Below are positions 28,047-35,366 of a DNA stretch of 37,308 bases, piece after piece (the first letter of the stretch is position 1; each line of letters begins with the position of its first letter). A model generated the notes under the pieces. It saw only the letters and a program-made list of their open reading frames with translations, searched no databases and was not told where the DNA came from. Made by a program: the position numbers and the translations under genes. The stretch comes from a virus: positions 1-37,308 of IMG/VR virus record IMGVR_UViG_3300036401_000265; one strand, 5' to 3'.

Positions 28047-28763
28047 ATGCAAACCAGCGACGCGCAAAAAAAATTCGCGACCTTCGCACCGCCGCTCGGC
28101 GACGCCCGGCGGCATGCGCTCACGCTCGAGCTCGACGAGCAAGTGTTTGTGTTTCTAAATAGTTGGGCCGCGGCGCAGCACGTGAGCGTCGACGTCGTGC
28201 TGGCGCAGGCGGCGGCGCAGCTGGCGCAGCAACTCACGGCCGACACGTACACCGCGGGCACCTCGGCACGGGCCTTGCGGTTTTTAGATTTAGATCTAGA
28301 TAGATTGATAGAAGGATCGATCGATCGATCTCAGGCGGCGCGTGCTTGTGGATCTTCACTTTGTCCGAGTGCCTATCCGCAAGCGATGGACTCGAGCGCG
28401 CCGCCTGCCTCGCCGCCCGCCGACCCCGAAAACGAACGTCGCCAGGAGATCCTCGGCTATTACACCGCCCTCACGGGAAACCGGATCAAGGCGAGTGATT
28501 ACAAGGCGCTGCGCGAGGTTTTCGACTTGCCTGATCTGATCATCCAAGCCGGGATTCTGCACGCGCTTTGTTACGCGACCAGGCCGATCGGTTCGTTCGC
28601 CTATTGCGTCAAAGCCATGGACAACTTTCTCGACGCCGCGATCGACCTCGAGGCGGCGTGCGCGCTCCTCATCGACAAGCTCTTACTCAAACGCAGCACG
28701 GGCCAGCTGGTGCTCCCACTCGCTGGCGAAAAACTTTTGATCGGAGACTTCAAAGCAAAATGA
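28047..28763 (+). CDS. Putative phage replication protein
   Basis: A 238-residue protein. I prefer the ATG at 28047 (AGGG 10 bases upstream) to an in-frame GTG at 27957, because the extra codons fall in the origin-like AT-rich sequence. Residues about 130-200 (RRQEILGYYTALTGNRIKAS, then FDLPDLIIQAGI...PIGSFAYCVKAM) match the small helical domain found in DnaD-like/replication-associated proteins of phages and ICEs ('YY..LTGNR....D...L......I..GI......R..SF.YC'). The middle is low complexity (LDLDLDRLIEGSIDRS). Likely an initiator or helicase-loader analogue at the adjacent origin; moderate certainty. Confidence 0.5.
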   Translation: MQTSDAQKKFATFAPPLGDARRHALTLELDEQVFVFLNSWAAAQHVSVDVVLAQAAAQLAQQLTADTYTAGTSARALRFLDLDLDRLIEGSIDRSQAARACGSSLCPSAYPQAMDSSAPPASPPADPENERRQEILGYYTALTGNRIKASDYKALREVFDLPDLIIQAGILHALCYATRPIGSFAYCVKAMDNFLDAAIDLEAACALLIDKLLLKRSTGQLVLPLAGEKLLIGDFKAK

Positions 28764-30508
28764 CTGAACCGCAAACCTACTGGAAAAAGATCAAGGTGCC
28801 GCCGCCGCTCCTCGAGGCGGGCTGGAAGTTGATCAAGCGCGACACGTCGGCACCGTTTGCGCTGGTCAACGAAAAGCTCGACCAGGATACAGGCGGCTTT
28901 CCGGATCCGCAGGAGGCGATCGCGGCCGCGCAGGCGCTCACCGTCGAACTCGAGGAGGCCGCAGCGATCGCCAGCGAGGGCCAACTCACGAACGGCGAGC
29001 GGCCGACGGTTTTACCCGTGCAGCTGGTCGACGAGGGCTGGCGCTTGCAATACCGCAAAGGCGGCAAACCACCACGGCCGATCTTTGCCGAGCGTGGCGA
29101 GCTGCGCACCGAGTCGCATGCCGACGTCGCCGACACCGTGGCCGAGGCGATCAAGCTCGAGCGCGAACGGCAAGAGGAGATCGAACGGCGCGAGCTGGGC
29201 CACGCCGCGATCGCTGCGCAAAGTGACGTCGACGCCGGGCTCGAGTCCTTTGTCGCTCGCGGCCAGGCGGCGCAAAAGGCCGTCGACGAACTCCTGCCCG
29301 GCAATGGCGACCACGCCACGCCCGCACGCCTGGCGCTCGAGCGCATCCGCACGGACGGCGGCACGCAGCAGCGATCGCTATTCGACCAGGCAGTGCTCGA
29401 CGACTATGCCGAGATCATGCAGGCGGGCGACGAGTTCCCCGCCGTCGACGTTTTTTTCGATGGGGCCGAGTACTGGCTCGCCGATGGTTTCTACCGTCTC
29501 GAGGCGCGGCGCAAGCTGGGCCAGAACGCGATCGGCGCGCACGTGCGCCAGGGCTCGCAGCGTGACGCTATTCTTTTTTCTTTAGGCGCCAACGCCCGGC
29601 ATGGGCTGCCGCGCACGCCGGAAGATAAGCGGCGCGCCGTCCTGGTGATGCTGCGGGACCCGGAGTGGGCCAGCTGGTCGGATGCCGTGATTGCCGAGCG
29701 CGTGCGCGTGTCGGTGCCGCTCGTGCGCAAGTTGCGCCACCAGGTCGACGAGGAAACAACGGATCACGGTGAGGCGGTGAGCGGCGAAACGAAACCGACC
29801 AAACGCCGCGGCCGTGATGGTCGCGTCGTCGACACCAGCAAGATCGGCAAGCGCGCCCAGGGCGGGCGCAGCGCGGATCCACAACTCGCGCTCGAGCCAG
29901 CGCGGCCGACACTTTGCGAAGGATGCAACGTCGAGATCGGGGCCAACGACTACCGCAACGAGGCGGGCCTGTGTTGGGACTGCGCAGGCAAGGGCAAGAA
30001 AAAGTCGAGCCGCGCCGCCTCAACTGAGAGCGAAAAATCGGCAACGGCGGCACCTTTGGAAACACCGCGGCCGACGCTCGCCGAGTTGAGCCAAGGACGA
30101 TCGCTCAAAATCAGTTTGTATATGCTGGCGAACCACCCGGGCCGCGCTTTCGTTTCGGTGACGGCCACGCCGTCGACCTTGCGAGCGCGTGGATTTTCGG
30201 GCGACCTGGAACTCGCCGCCGACGATCTCAGCTTGCCGCCGTCGCTGCTCGAGTTGGTGCGCATCGCACTCGAGGCCTCGACGCGCAAACCTGCACGCAA
30301 GGCGACGAAAAAAGCGGCGGCGCAGGTGCTGAAAAAGGCGGTGCGCAAAGCGATCACAAAAAAGGAGGCTGCCGCGATCGTGCGTCGCCTGCAACGGAAA
30401 CCCGCGAGCAAGTCGAGCAAAGCGACGCGCAAGCCTGGCAAAACCGTCCCAGCGTCACCCAGGCGCAAACCCGCCGCACGTAAAGGCAAGCCACGAACGA
30501 AAAAGTGA
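28760..30508 (+). CDS. ParB-like domain protein with Zn finger and histone-like tail
   Basis: A 582-residue protein starting in an ATGA overlap. Residues about 208-300 carry a ParB/Srx-like core (EFPAVDVFFDGAEYWLADGF, YRLEARRKLG) followed by a helical HTH-like part (WSDAVIAERVRVSVPLVRKL), as in phage ParB-type DNA-binding proteins. A treble-clef-like CEGC...CWDC occurs at about 385-408. The last 75 residues are very rich in Lys, Arg and Ala (KATKKAAAQVLKKAVRKA), like a histone H1 tail. No ParA partner is present, so partition is unlikely; regulation or DNA modification/condensation are options. Confidence 0.65.
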   Translation: MTEPQTYWKKIKVPPPLLEAGWKLIKRDTSAPFALVNEKLDQDTGGFPDPQEAIAAAQALTVELEEAAAIASEGQLTNGERPTVLPVQLVDEGWRLQYRKGGKPPRPIFAERGELRTESHADVADTVAEAIKLERERQEEIERRELGHAAIAAQSDVDAGLESFVARGQAAQKAVDELLPGNGDHATPARLALERIRTDGGTQQRSLFDQAVLDDYAEIMQAGDEFPAVDVFFDGAEYWLADGFYRLEARRKLGQNAIGAHVRQGSQRDAILFSLGANARHGLPRTPEDKRRAVLVMLRDPEWASWSDAVIAERVRVSVPLVRKLRHQVDEETTDHGEAVSGETKPTKRRGRDGRVVDTSKIGKRAQGGRSADPQLALEPARPTLCEGCNVEIGANDYRNEAGLCWDCAGKGKKKSSRAASTESEKSATAAPLETPRPTLAELSQGRSLKISLYMLANHPGRAFVSVTATPSTLRARGFSGDLELAADDLSLPPSLLELVRIALEASTRKPARKATKKAAAQVLKKAVRKAITKKEAAAIVRRLQRKPASKSSKATRKPGKTVPASPRRKPAARKGKPRTKK

Positions 30509-30972
30509 TGGTCAAGGATCTGTTTCCACGTCGACGCAACCGGGTCGAGCATGATCACCAGTGCTCGTTTTTCTCGTGGCTGCGGCTCAACGCACAAAAG
30601 CACCACGAGCTAAAATTGTTTCATGCGATCCCGAACGGCGGCGCACGCGACCACGGCACCGCGATCGGGTTGTACCTCGAGGGCGTCACGCCCGGCATAC
30701 TCGACACGCACCTACCACTAGCGCGCAACGGCCGGGCGGGTTTGTGGATCGAGTTCAAAGCCGGGCGCAACGATCTCTCGACGGTGCAACGCGAGATCAA
30801 AGCGATGCTCGAGGCCGAGGGCCATGAGGTCTACGTCGTGCGCGAGTGGACGGAGGCGGCGCGCATCACCGTCGCCTATCTTGGCTTGCGCGGCGTGCAG
30901 GTGCCACCACCACCACCGCCACCGCCGCACCATGACGATCGGCCGAGTGGGCCGTCGAGGTCGCGCACGTGA
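30508..30972 (+). CDS. VRR-NUC family nuclease
   Basis: A 154-residue PD-(D/E)xK enzyme of the VRR-NUC family, structure-selective or Holliday-junction-type nucleases common in phages. Visible are E14 and Q18 (EHDHQCSFFSWL), HAIPNGGARDHG with the family's PNGG, D66 in EGVTPGILDTHLP, E82-x-K84 in WIEFKAG, and Q94. Start: the ATG at 30508 overlaps the TGA of the previous gene; a GTG three bases earlier is possible. A Pro/His-rich tail follows. Probably processes replication or recombination intermediates. Confidence 0.88.
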   Translation: MVKDLFPRRRNRVEHDHQCSFFSWLRLNAQKHHELKLFHAIPNGGARDHGTAIGLYLEGVTPGILDTHLPLARNGRAGLWIEFKAGRNDLSTVQREIKAMLEAEGHEVYVVREWTEAARITVAYLGLRGVQVPPPPPPPPHHDDRPSGPSRSRT

Positions 30973-31172
30973 CCAAGTTTTTACGGGCGCGCACCTGGCG
31001 GCTCGTTGAGGTCGCCGTGCTCCTCCTGGCCACGGCCGGAGCTTTTGAGATGGGTTTGAGACCACGGCAGATCTTGTTTGCGTTTGTGCTGACGGCGTTC
31101 GGGATCGTGATCGCACTCTTGATCATCACCGTGATCGAGCGCTGGGCCAAACACCGGGCGAAGGCAAAATGA
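30969..31172 (+). CDS. Small two-helix membrane protein (holin-like)
   Basis: A 67-residue protein starting at GTG (GTGA overlap). It has a basic N-terminus (KFLRARTWR), two hydrophobic helices (about 12-30 VEVAVLLLATAGAFEMGL; 36-57 LFAFVLTAFGIVIALLIITV) and a basic C-terminal tail (KHRAKAK). Size and topology match class II holins of about 70 residues. It is followed by another tiny membrane protein, a pairing that would fit lysis or superinfection functions, but no endolysin is next to it. Confidence 0.6.
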   Translation: MTKFLRARTWRLVEVAVLLLATAGAFEMGLRPRQILFAFVLTAFGIVIALLIITVIERWAKHRAKAK

Positions 31173-31324
31173 GAGTTGCGCTGATCAGTTCCGCGATCGC
31201 GGTGCTCGCCTTTGCGGGCGGCTGGTGCTGCGGCCGTTATCCGCTCGGCAAAACGCGGCTCGTGAGTTTCTGGGCCAGGAGGCGCGAGGCGCTGCGGCGC
31301 GACTACGTGAACCCCACAAAATGA
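31169..31324 (+). CDS. Tiny single-helix membrane protein
   Basis: A 51-residue protein between ATGA overlaps at both ends, which supports it despite its size. The N-terminus is a signal-anchor-like helix (RVALISSAIAVLAFAGGWCC) with Cys at 20-21, where a lipid-modified Cys is conceivable, followed by a strongly basic region (WARRREALRRDY). Together with the preceding gene it could be part of a lysis or spanin-like set; this is speculative. Confidence 0.5.
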   Translation: MRVALISSAIAVLAFAGGWCCGRYPLGKTRLVSFWARRREALRRDYVNPTK

Positions 31325-31557
31325 AACTGAGACAATGCAAATGCGGCGCGCAGCTGATGATGGTCGAGCACGTGAAAACCGGGCGCACCGCCCCGATCGA
31401 AGTGGAACCCGCGCTCGAGGGCAATGTGCTCGTCACTGGTGATCTTTATGAGATCGTGCCGAAAGAGGAGCGGGCCATGGTGCAGCGGCGCGGGCTGGTG
31501 CTGCGCTACAACCACTATGCCCGCTGCCAGTTCGCGGGCGAGTTCAAACGAGCATGA
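31321..31557 (+). CDS. Conserved phage Cys-motif protein
   Basis: A 78-residue protein starting at the ATG that overlaps the previous stop. It has an N-terminal CKCGAQLMMVEHVKTGRTAP pattern (C6, C8), followed by IEVEP..GNV, and HYARCQF near the end. This 'C.CGA.I....T..G...P.D..P...GN' arrangement is familiar from small phage zinc-ribbon proteins near replication genes. Function unknown. Confidence 0.65.
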   Translation: MKLRQCKCGAQLMMVEHVKTGRTAPIEVEPALEGNVLVTGDLYEIVPKEERAMVQRRGLVLRYNHYARCQFAGEFKRA

Positions 31558-32030
31558 GTGATGATCTCTATCCGTCGCCGACTGAAGCCCGCCGCAAACG
31601 TCGGCGAGCGGCCGGGAGTGGTGGCTCAAGCTTCTACATTGAACGCGGGCGGCCGTTCGTCGGCATGAGTGAATATCGCGAACGTCGCCGCGCTCCCGAG
31701 GCGCGGGTCGCCGTTAAGTTATCTCGTGAGCTGGGCAAGCTGGCCGCTGACTTTCCCCGCTTTCGCCTGGCGCTCAACCAGCTCAAGCACCACGTTTTGA
31801 TCCAGGTGCGCTCGCCGACGTGGAAGGCGCGCACGGTGCTCAAGCACTTAGACCAGCGCGAGGCCTCGTCGGTGCGCGAGATCAGCAAGCTGAGCGGCCT
31901 CGACTTTGTGAGCACCAGGTCGACACTCGAGCAACTCCTCGACGCTGATCGCGTGATCGCCTGCAACCGGGCCGGGCGGCCGTGGCCACCGTTCGCCGAC
32001 CTGACGAAAAGTTACTGGCTGAGGAAATAG
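31554..32030 (+). CDS. Winged-helix DNA-binding protein
   Basis: A 158-residue protein starting in an ATGA overlap. The N-terminus is basic (EARRKRRRAAG). Residues about 95-150 (VLKHLDQREASSVREISKLS, GLDFVSTRSTLEQLLDADRV) look like a winged helix of the MarR/IclR type with a recognition helix at VSTRSTLEQL. It may be a late-gene regulator, placed before the late genes. It ends TAG in the TAGACCATG junction. Confidence 0.6.
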   Translation: MSDDLYPSPTEARRKRRRAAGSGGSSFYIERGRPFVGMSEYRERRRAPEARVAVKLSRELGKLAADFPRFRLALNQLKHHVLIQVRSPTWKARTVLKHLDQREASSVREISKLSGLDFVSTRSTLEQLLDADRVIACNRAGRPWPPFADLTKSYWLRK

Positions 32031-32033
32031 ACC

Positions 32034-32645
32034 ATGCTGAGATCACAGATCAAAGTGTCGACCACCGGGCTCGATATGGATAAGCAGACCACGTTTGCGC
32101 TCGCCGCGGCGCTCACCAAAACGGCCGGGCTGGGCCAGGCCGCCTCGATCAAAGCGATCGCGGGCGCGTTTCAGTTGCGCACTACCTGGTCGGAGCGCGG
32201 GCCGTTTGCCGTGAAGGTTAGACCAGCAACTAAGACCAACCTCGAGGCCTGGGTCGGCACCGCCGCCGAGTGGCTCGAGAAGTTCGTGCGCGAGCCTGCA
32301 GGCTCAACGGTGATCAGATTGCCGGAGGGCGAGTTCCTGGCGATCCCGACGACGAACGTGCGGCGCACTAAACGCGATCTGATCCGGGCCGCGCAACGGC
32401 CGCGGGCGCTCGAGGGCAAACGCGATTTTAAGGTGCCACTGCGCAACGGCCGCGGGTTTCTCTTGATGCAGCGGCAAGGGCGCGGCCGCACCAAGCGGGC
32501 GATCGTGCTCTACGTGCTCGTGCCCCGCGCCCGGATCCAGGAGCGCGACGTTTTGTATGGGCCCACGCGGATCGCTTTCGAGAAAAACTTTTCCAAGATT
32601 TTTACAGCGCAACTCGAGCAAGCTTTCGCCACGGCCAAAAGATAG
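32034..32645 (+). CDS. Minor tail protein Z-like / tail completion protein
   Basis: A 203-residue protein. LDMDKQTTFALAAALTKTAG, then FQLRTTWSERGPFAVKVRPA, NLEAWVGTAAEWL, AIPTTNVRRTKRD and KVPLRNGRGFLLMQRQGRGR follow the order of conserved blocks in the prophage minor tail protein Z family. In lambda gpZ helps join or complete the tail. Here it lies away from the tail cluster, ahead of the methyltransferase and terminase genes. It ends TAG in the TAGACCATG junction. Confidence 0.6.
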   Translation: MLRSQIKVSTTGLDMDKQTTFALAAALTKTAGLGQAASIKAIAGAFQLRTTWSERGPFAVKVRPATKTNLEAWVGTAAEWLEKFVREPAGSTVIRLPEGEFLAIPTTNVRRTKRDLIRAAQRPRALEGKRDFKVPLRNGRGFLLMQRQGRGRTKRAIVLYVLVPRARIQERDVLYGPTRIAFEKNFSKIFTAQLEQAFATAKR

Positions 32646-32648
32646 ACC

Positions 32649-33923
32649 ATGAACAACGGCATCCAGAAAAAGTTTCGCAACCGGATCAAGGGCTACGCGA
32701 CCAAAGCGGCGGGCGAGTTCAACTTCAACCCGCTGAACTATCGCCGCCACGGTGACGCGCAGCGCAGCGCTTTGCGCACCATGCTCGGCGACGTGGGCTG
32801 GGTGCAGGGAGTGATCGAAAACAAACGCACCGGAAACTTGATCGACGGGCATGCGCGGATCGAGGAGGCCTTGCGCGATGATCCGAAACAGAAGGTGCCT
32901 TACCTGGTCGTCGACTTGTCGCCCGCCGAGGAGCGCGCCGTGCTGGCGACGCTCGACCCGATCGGGGCCATGGCTGAAGTTGATCAAGCGCTACTCGAGC
33001 AACTCTACAACCAAACGATCGTCGAGATGCCGGGCCTCGAGGAGCTGCTCACTTCCCTGCACTACGACGGCGAGGAGGTCGGCGCGGCACCTGACAAAAC
33101 CGTGGCGCTCGAGCGCGCTGCAGCGCTGCAGCGAAAGTGGAAAGTTAAGCGCGGCCAGGTCTGGCAGATCGGCGCGCACCGTTTAATGTGCGGCGACGCG
33201 CTCGACAAAAACGACGTTGCGCAGCTGATGATGGGCCGCCGCGCCGAGATCTGTTTCAGTTCGCCGCCGTACAACATCGGCGGCAACACGGTGCGCACTC
33301 CTTACGCCCAGGGGGACGTCGGCTCGCCGTACCTCGAGGAGGCCGACGATCTTGGCGAGGTCGCGTACTTTGAGCTGCTCAAAGGCTTCACCGAAAACGC
33401 GCTCAAGCACGTCGACTACTGCCTGGTGAATATCCAGTCGCTCGCGGCGAACAAGCGGGCGATCATCGACTACCAGGCCCACTTTCGCGATCGCTTTGCC
33501 GACGTGGCGATCTGGCACAAAACCAACTTCCCGCCTGCCATGGCCGAGCGCGTCATGAGTGCGGCCTTTGAGTTCGTGCTGATCTTTGCCAGCAAAACGA
33601 AACCGAGTCGGGCCATAACCACGGGCGACGTATTCCGCGGCACGGTGAGCAACGTGGTGATGCTGGCGAACAACGCGGGCAACGAGTTCGCCGAGCTGCA
33701 TGGCGCGGCCTTCAGCGTCGAGTTTTGCCAGCACTTTGTCGAGACGTTTTCGGCGGCGTCGGTGCTCGATCTGTTCGTCGGCACAGGCACGACGCTCGTG
33801 GTGGCCGAACACCTGGGCCGGGTCGGCTTTGGCATGGATAAAGAGCCCACCTATTGCGCGCTCACGCTCGAGCGCATGCGCGCCACGTTTCCCAAACTGA
33901 AGATCGGAAAAGTTAGACCATGA
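32649..33923 (+). CDS. ParB-like domain fused to a DNA methyltransferase
   Basis: A 424-residue fusion. Residues about 10-130 are a ParB/Srx-like domain (FNPLNYRRHGDAQRSALRTM, NLIDGHARIEEAL, VVDLSPAEERAVLATLDP). Residues 165-424 are a beta-class amino-methyltransferase: motif IV S205-PPY208 (CFSSPPYNIGG) comes before motif I D374-LFVGTGTT. The SPPY form is commonest in N4-cytosine enzymes, so m4C is favoured over m6A. Such fusions are frequent in phages and may methylate phage DNA against host restriction. A ParB-only paralogue follows immediately. Confidence 0.85.
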   Translation: MNNGIQKKFRNRIKGYATKAAGEFNFNPLNYRRHGDAQRSALRTMLGDVGWVQGVIENKRTGNLIDGHARIEEALRDDPKQKVPYLVVDLSPAEERAVLATLDPIGAMAEVDQALLEQLYNQTIVEMPGLEELLTSLHYDGEEVGAAPDKTVALERAAALQRKWKVKRGQVWQIGAHRLMCGDALDKNDVAQLMMGRRAEICFSSPPYNIGGNTVRTPYAQGDVGSPYLEEADDLGEVAYFELLKGFTENALKHVDYCLVNIQSLAANKRAIIDYQAHFRDRFADVAIWHKTNFPPAMAERVMSAAFEFVLIFASKTKPSRAITTGDVFRGTVSNVVMLANNAGNEFAELHGAAFSVEFCQHFVETFSAASVLDLFVGTGTTLVVAEHLGRVGFGMDKEPTYCALTLERMRATFPKLKIGKVRP

Positions 33924-34489
33924 AAAACGGCAACCAGGCAAAGCAAAAAAAGTTCCGCATCCGGATCACGGGTTTCGAGACCAAGGCGGCCGACGCTTTC
34001 AAGTTCAACCCGCTGAATTATCGGCGACACGGCGAGGCCCAGCGCGACGCCTTGCGCACCATGCTCGGCGACGTGGGCTGGGTGCAGGGCGTGATCGAAA
34101 ACAAACGCACCGGGAACTTGATCGACGGGCATGCGCGCATCGAGGAGGCCTTGCGCGATGATCCGCAACAGCCCGTGCCGTTTCTGGTGGTCGACTTGTC
34201 ACCCGCCGAGGAGCGCGCCGTGCTGGCGACGCTCGACCCGATCGGCGCAATGGCCGAAACGGATCCCGCGGTGGTGGCTCAACTCTTTCAAGAGACGATC
34301 GCCGAGATGCCGGGCCTCGAGGAGCTGCTCACGGCGCTGCACGGCGAGGAGGATGATGAGAAGCCCAAAAGCAAAACCGTCGAGTTCAAACCCAGCTTCA
34401 AGATCGTGATCGAGTGCACCAGCCAACGGCATCAGAAAAAGGTCTCACGTTTGCTCGAGGCCCAGGGCATCGAACACGTGGCAAAATAA
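33920..34489 (+). CDS. Stand-alone ParB-like paralogue
   Basis: A 189-residue protein that starts in the TAGACCATGA junction. Residues 25-135 are nearly the same as the ParB-like domain of the methyltransferase upstream (RTMLGDVGWVQGVIENKRTG; long stretches identical in DNA), so the pair is a tandem duplication. In place of the methyltransferase it has a short C-terminal domain (FKIVIECTSQRHQKKVSRLL) seen in other phage ParB-type proteins. It may bind the same DNA or heterodimerise with the fusion; role unknown. Confidence 0.75.
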   Translation: MKNGNQAKQKKFRIRITGFETKAADAFKFNPLNYRRHGEAQRDALRTMLGDVGWVQGVIENKRTGNLIDGHARIEEALRDDPQQPVPFLVVDLSPAEERAVLATLDPIGAMAETDPAVVAQLFQETIAEMPGLEELLTALHGEEDDEKPKSKTVEFKPSFKIVIECTSQRHQKKVSRLLEAQGIEHVAK

Positions 34490-34573
34490 AAGTTATGAAA
34501 AATCGAGCCGGCTCAAATTTCCTGTTATACGCGAGGCAGTTAGACCATCAAGCCAGGGGGCTGTTAGACCATC
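34490..34573. other. Intergenic gap with palindrome and 12-bp direct repeats
   Basis: This gap holds the perfect palindrome GAGCCGGCTC (34505-34514), an AT-rich AAATTTCCTGTTATAC, and two copies of GTTAGACCATCA (34539-34550 and 34563-34574) around a small AGCC-AGGG-GGCT hairpin. It is the largest gap near the terminase genes. It could hold the promoter of the packaging genes or the cos region, by analogy with lambda where cos lies beside Nu1; neither is proven. Confidence 0.4.
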
Positions 34574-34852
34574 ATGAACACCGACACCGACAAGACCAAC
34601 GAACGAGAAAGGATCAGCGCGCCGCGGCAAGCGCTGCGCATGATCGTGATCTATCACCACGCTCGCGACTATCCCGAGCACAACTTTGTCGCCCGGCAAT
34701 GGTGGATCATTGCGAGCAAGGCCTGGTGCGCGCCGGGTCTTTTCGCCGTGGGCCATACGCTGCGCGAGGTACGCGCCGCGGTGCCGCCGGGCTTCTCCTG
34801 CATCCCGCACCAACCGGGCGAGGATCCGGTGATCATCGAAACCTGGGTGTAA
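34574..34852 (+). CDS. Conserved phage hypothetical protein
   Basis: A 92-residue protein; the ATG at 34574 follows TAGACC by three bases. After a charged N-terminus, RMIVIYHHARDYPEHNFVAR, LREVRAAVPPGFSCIP and DDP-like PGEDPVIIETWV make a pattern ('IYY...DYP..FV.R.W....TL.EAR..IP.G...I.R...D.P.I.E.W') that I recognise from many phage genomes next to terminase genes, always uncharacterised. Confidence 0.65.
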   Translation: MNTDTDKTNERERISAPRQALRMIVIYHHARDYPEHNFVARQWWIIASKAWCAPGLFAVGHTLREVRAAVPPGFSCIPHQPGEDPVIIETWV

Positions 34853-34853
34853 T

Positions 34854-35357
34854 TTGAACCGCCGCACACCAACGCAACAGCCGCTCGCCGACTGGGCCAC
34901 CGAGCAAGCGCGGGTCGCCAATATCTCGGAGCTCGCTCGCGCCTCCGGGAAAGATCGGGCCACGGTGCGCAAACAACTCGAGGCGGCGGGCGTCGCACCC
35001 GTGCGCACCAAGTCAAAAGAAAAACAATTTGACGTGCAGGCGGCCACGACGGCGCTCGGTGCTCCTCGTGACGCCGACGGCTACCACAAAGCGCGCACGC
35101 AAAAGACCACGGCCGAGGCGGCGCGCATTCTCCTCAAGCTGCAACGTGAGCGCGGCGAGCTTGCACCCGTGGCCGAGTTGCGGGAAGGCGCTTATCAGCT
35201 GATCAAAGCTTTGCACTTGCGTTTCTCGCGATATGCCCGCGACGCCCGCGGGCGGCTCTACCGGGCCAAGTCGGTGTCGGATCTCGAGCGCATGATCTCG
35301 AGCGACGTCGCCGCGATCTTCAGTGACCTAAAAAACGACTACCCGAACATCCTCTAA
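34854..35357 (+). CDS. Small terminase subunit, Nu1/DUF1441-like
   Basis: A 167-residue protein directly before the large terminase. The N-terminal part (ANISELARASGKDRATVRKQ) is a helix-turn-helix for recognising packaging DNA; the rest is long helices (AEAARILLKLQRERGELAPV, DLERMISSDVAAIFSDL) for oligomerisation and binding the large subunit. The most upstream start is TTG at 34854, two bases after the previous stop, without a clear ribosome-binding site; the true start may be downstream. Confidence 0.72.
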   Translation: MNRRTPTQQPLADWATEQARVANISELARASGKDRATVRKQLEAAGVAPVRTKSKEKQFDVQAATTALGAPRDADGYHKARTQKTTAEAARILLKLQRERGELAPVAELREGAYQLIKALHLRFSRYARDARGRLYRAKSVSDLERMISSDVAAIFSDLKNDYPNIL

Positions 35358-35366
35358 AAGCTCGGC

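Noticed and set aside
28760-34489. A ParABS partition system (phage-plasmid)
   Set aside because: Three ParB-like domains occur, but there is no ParA ATPase, and an integrase with a tRNA attP shows integration instead.
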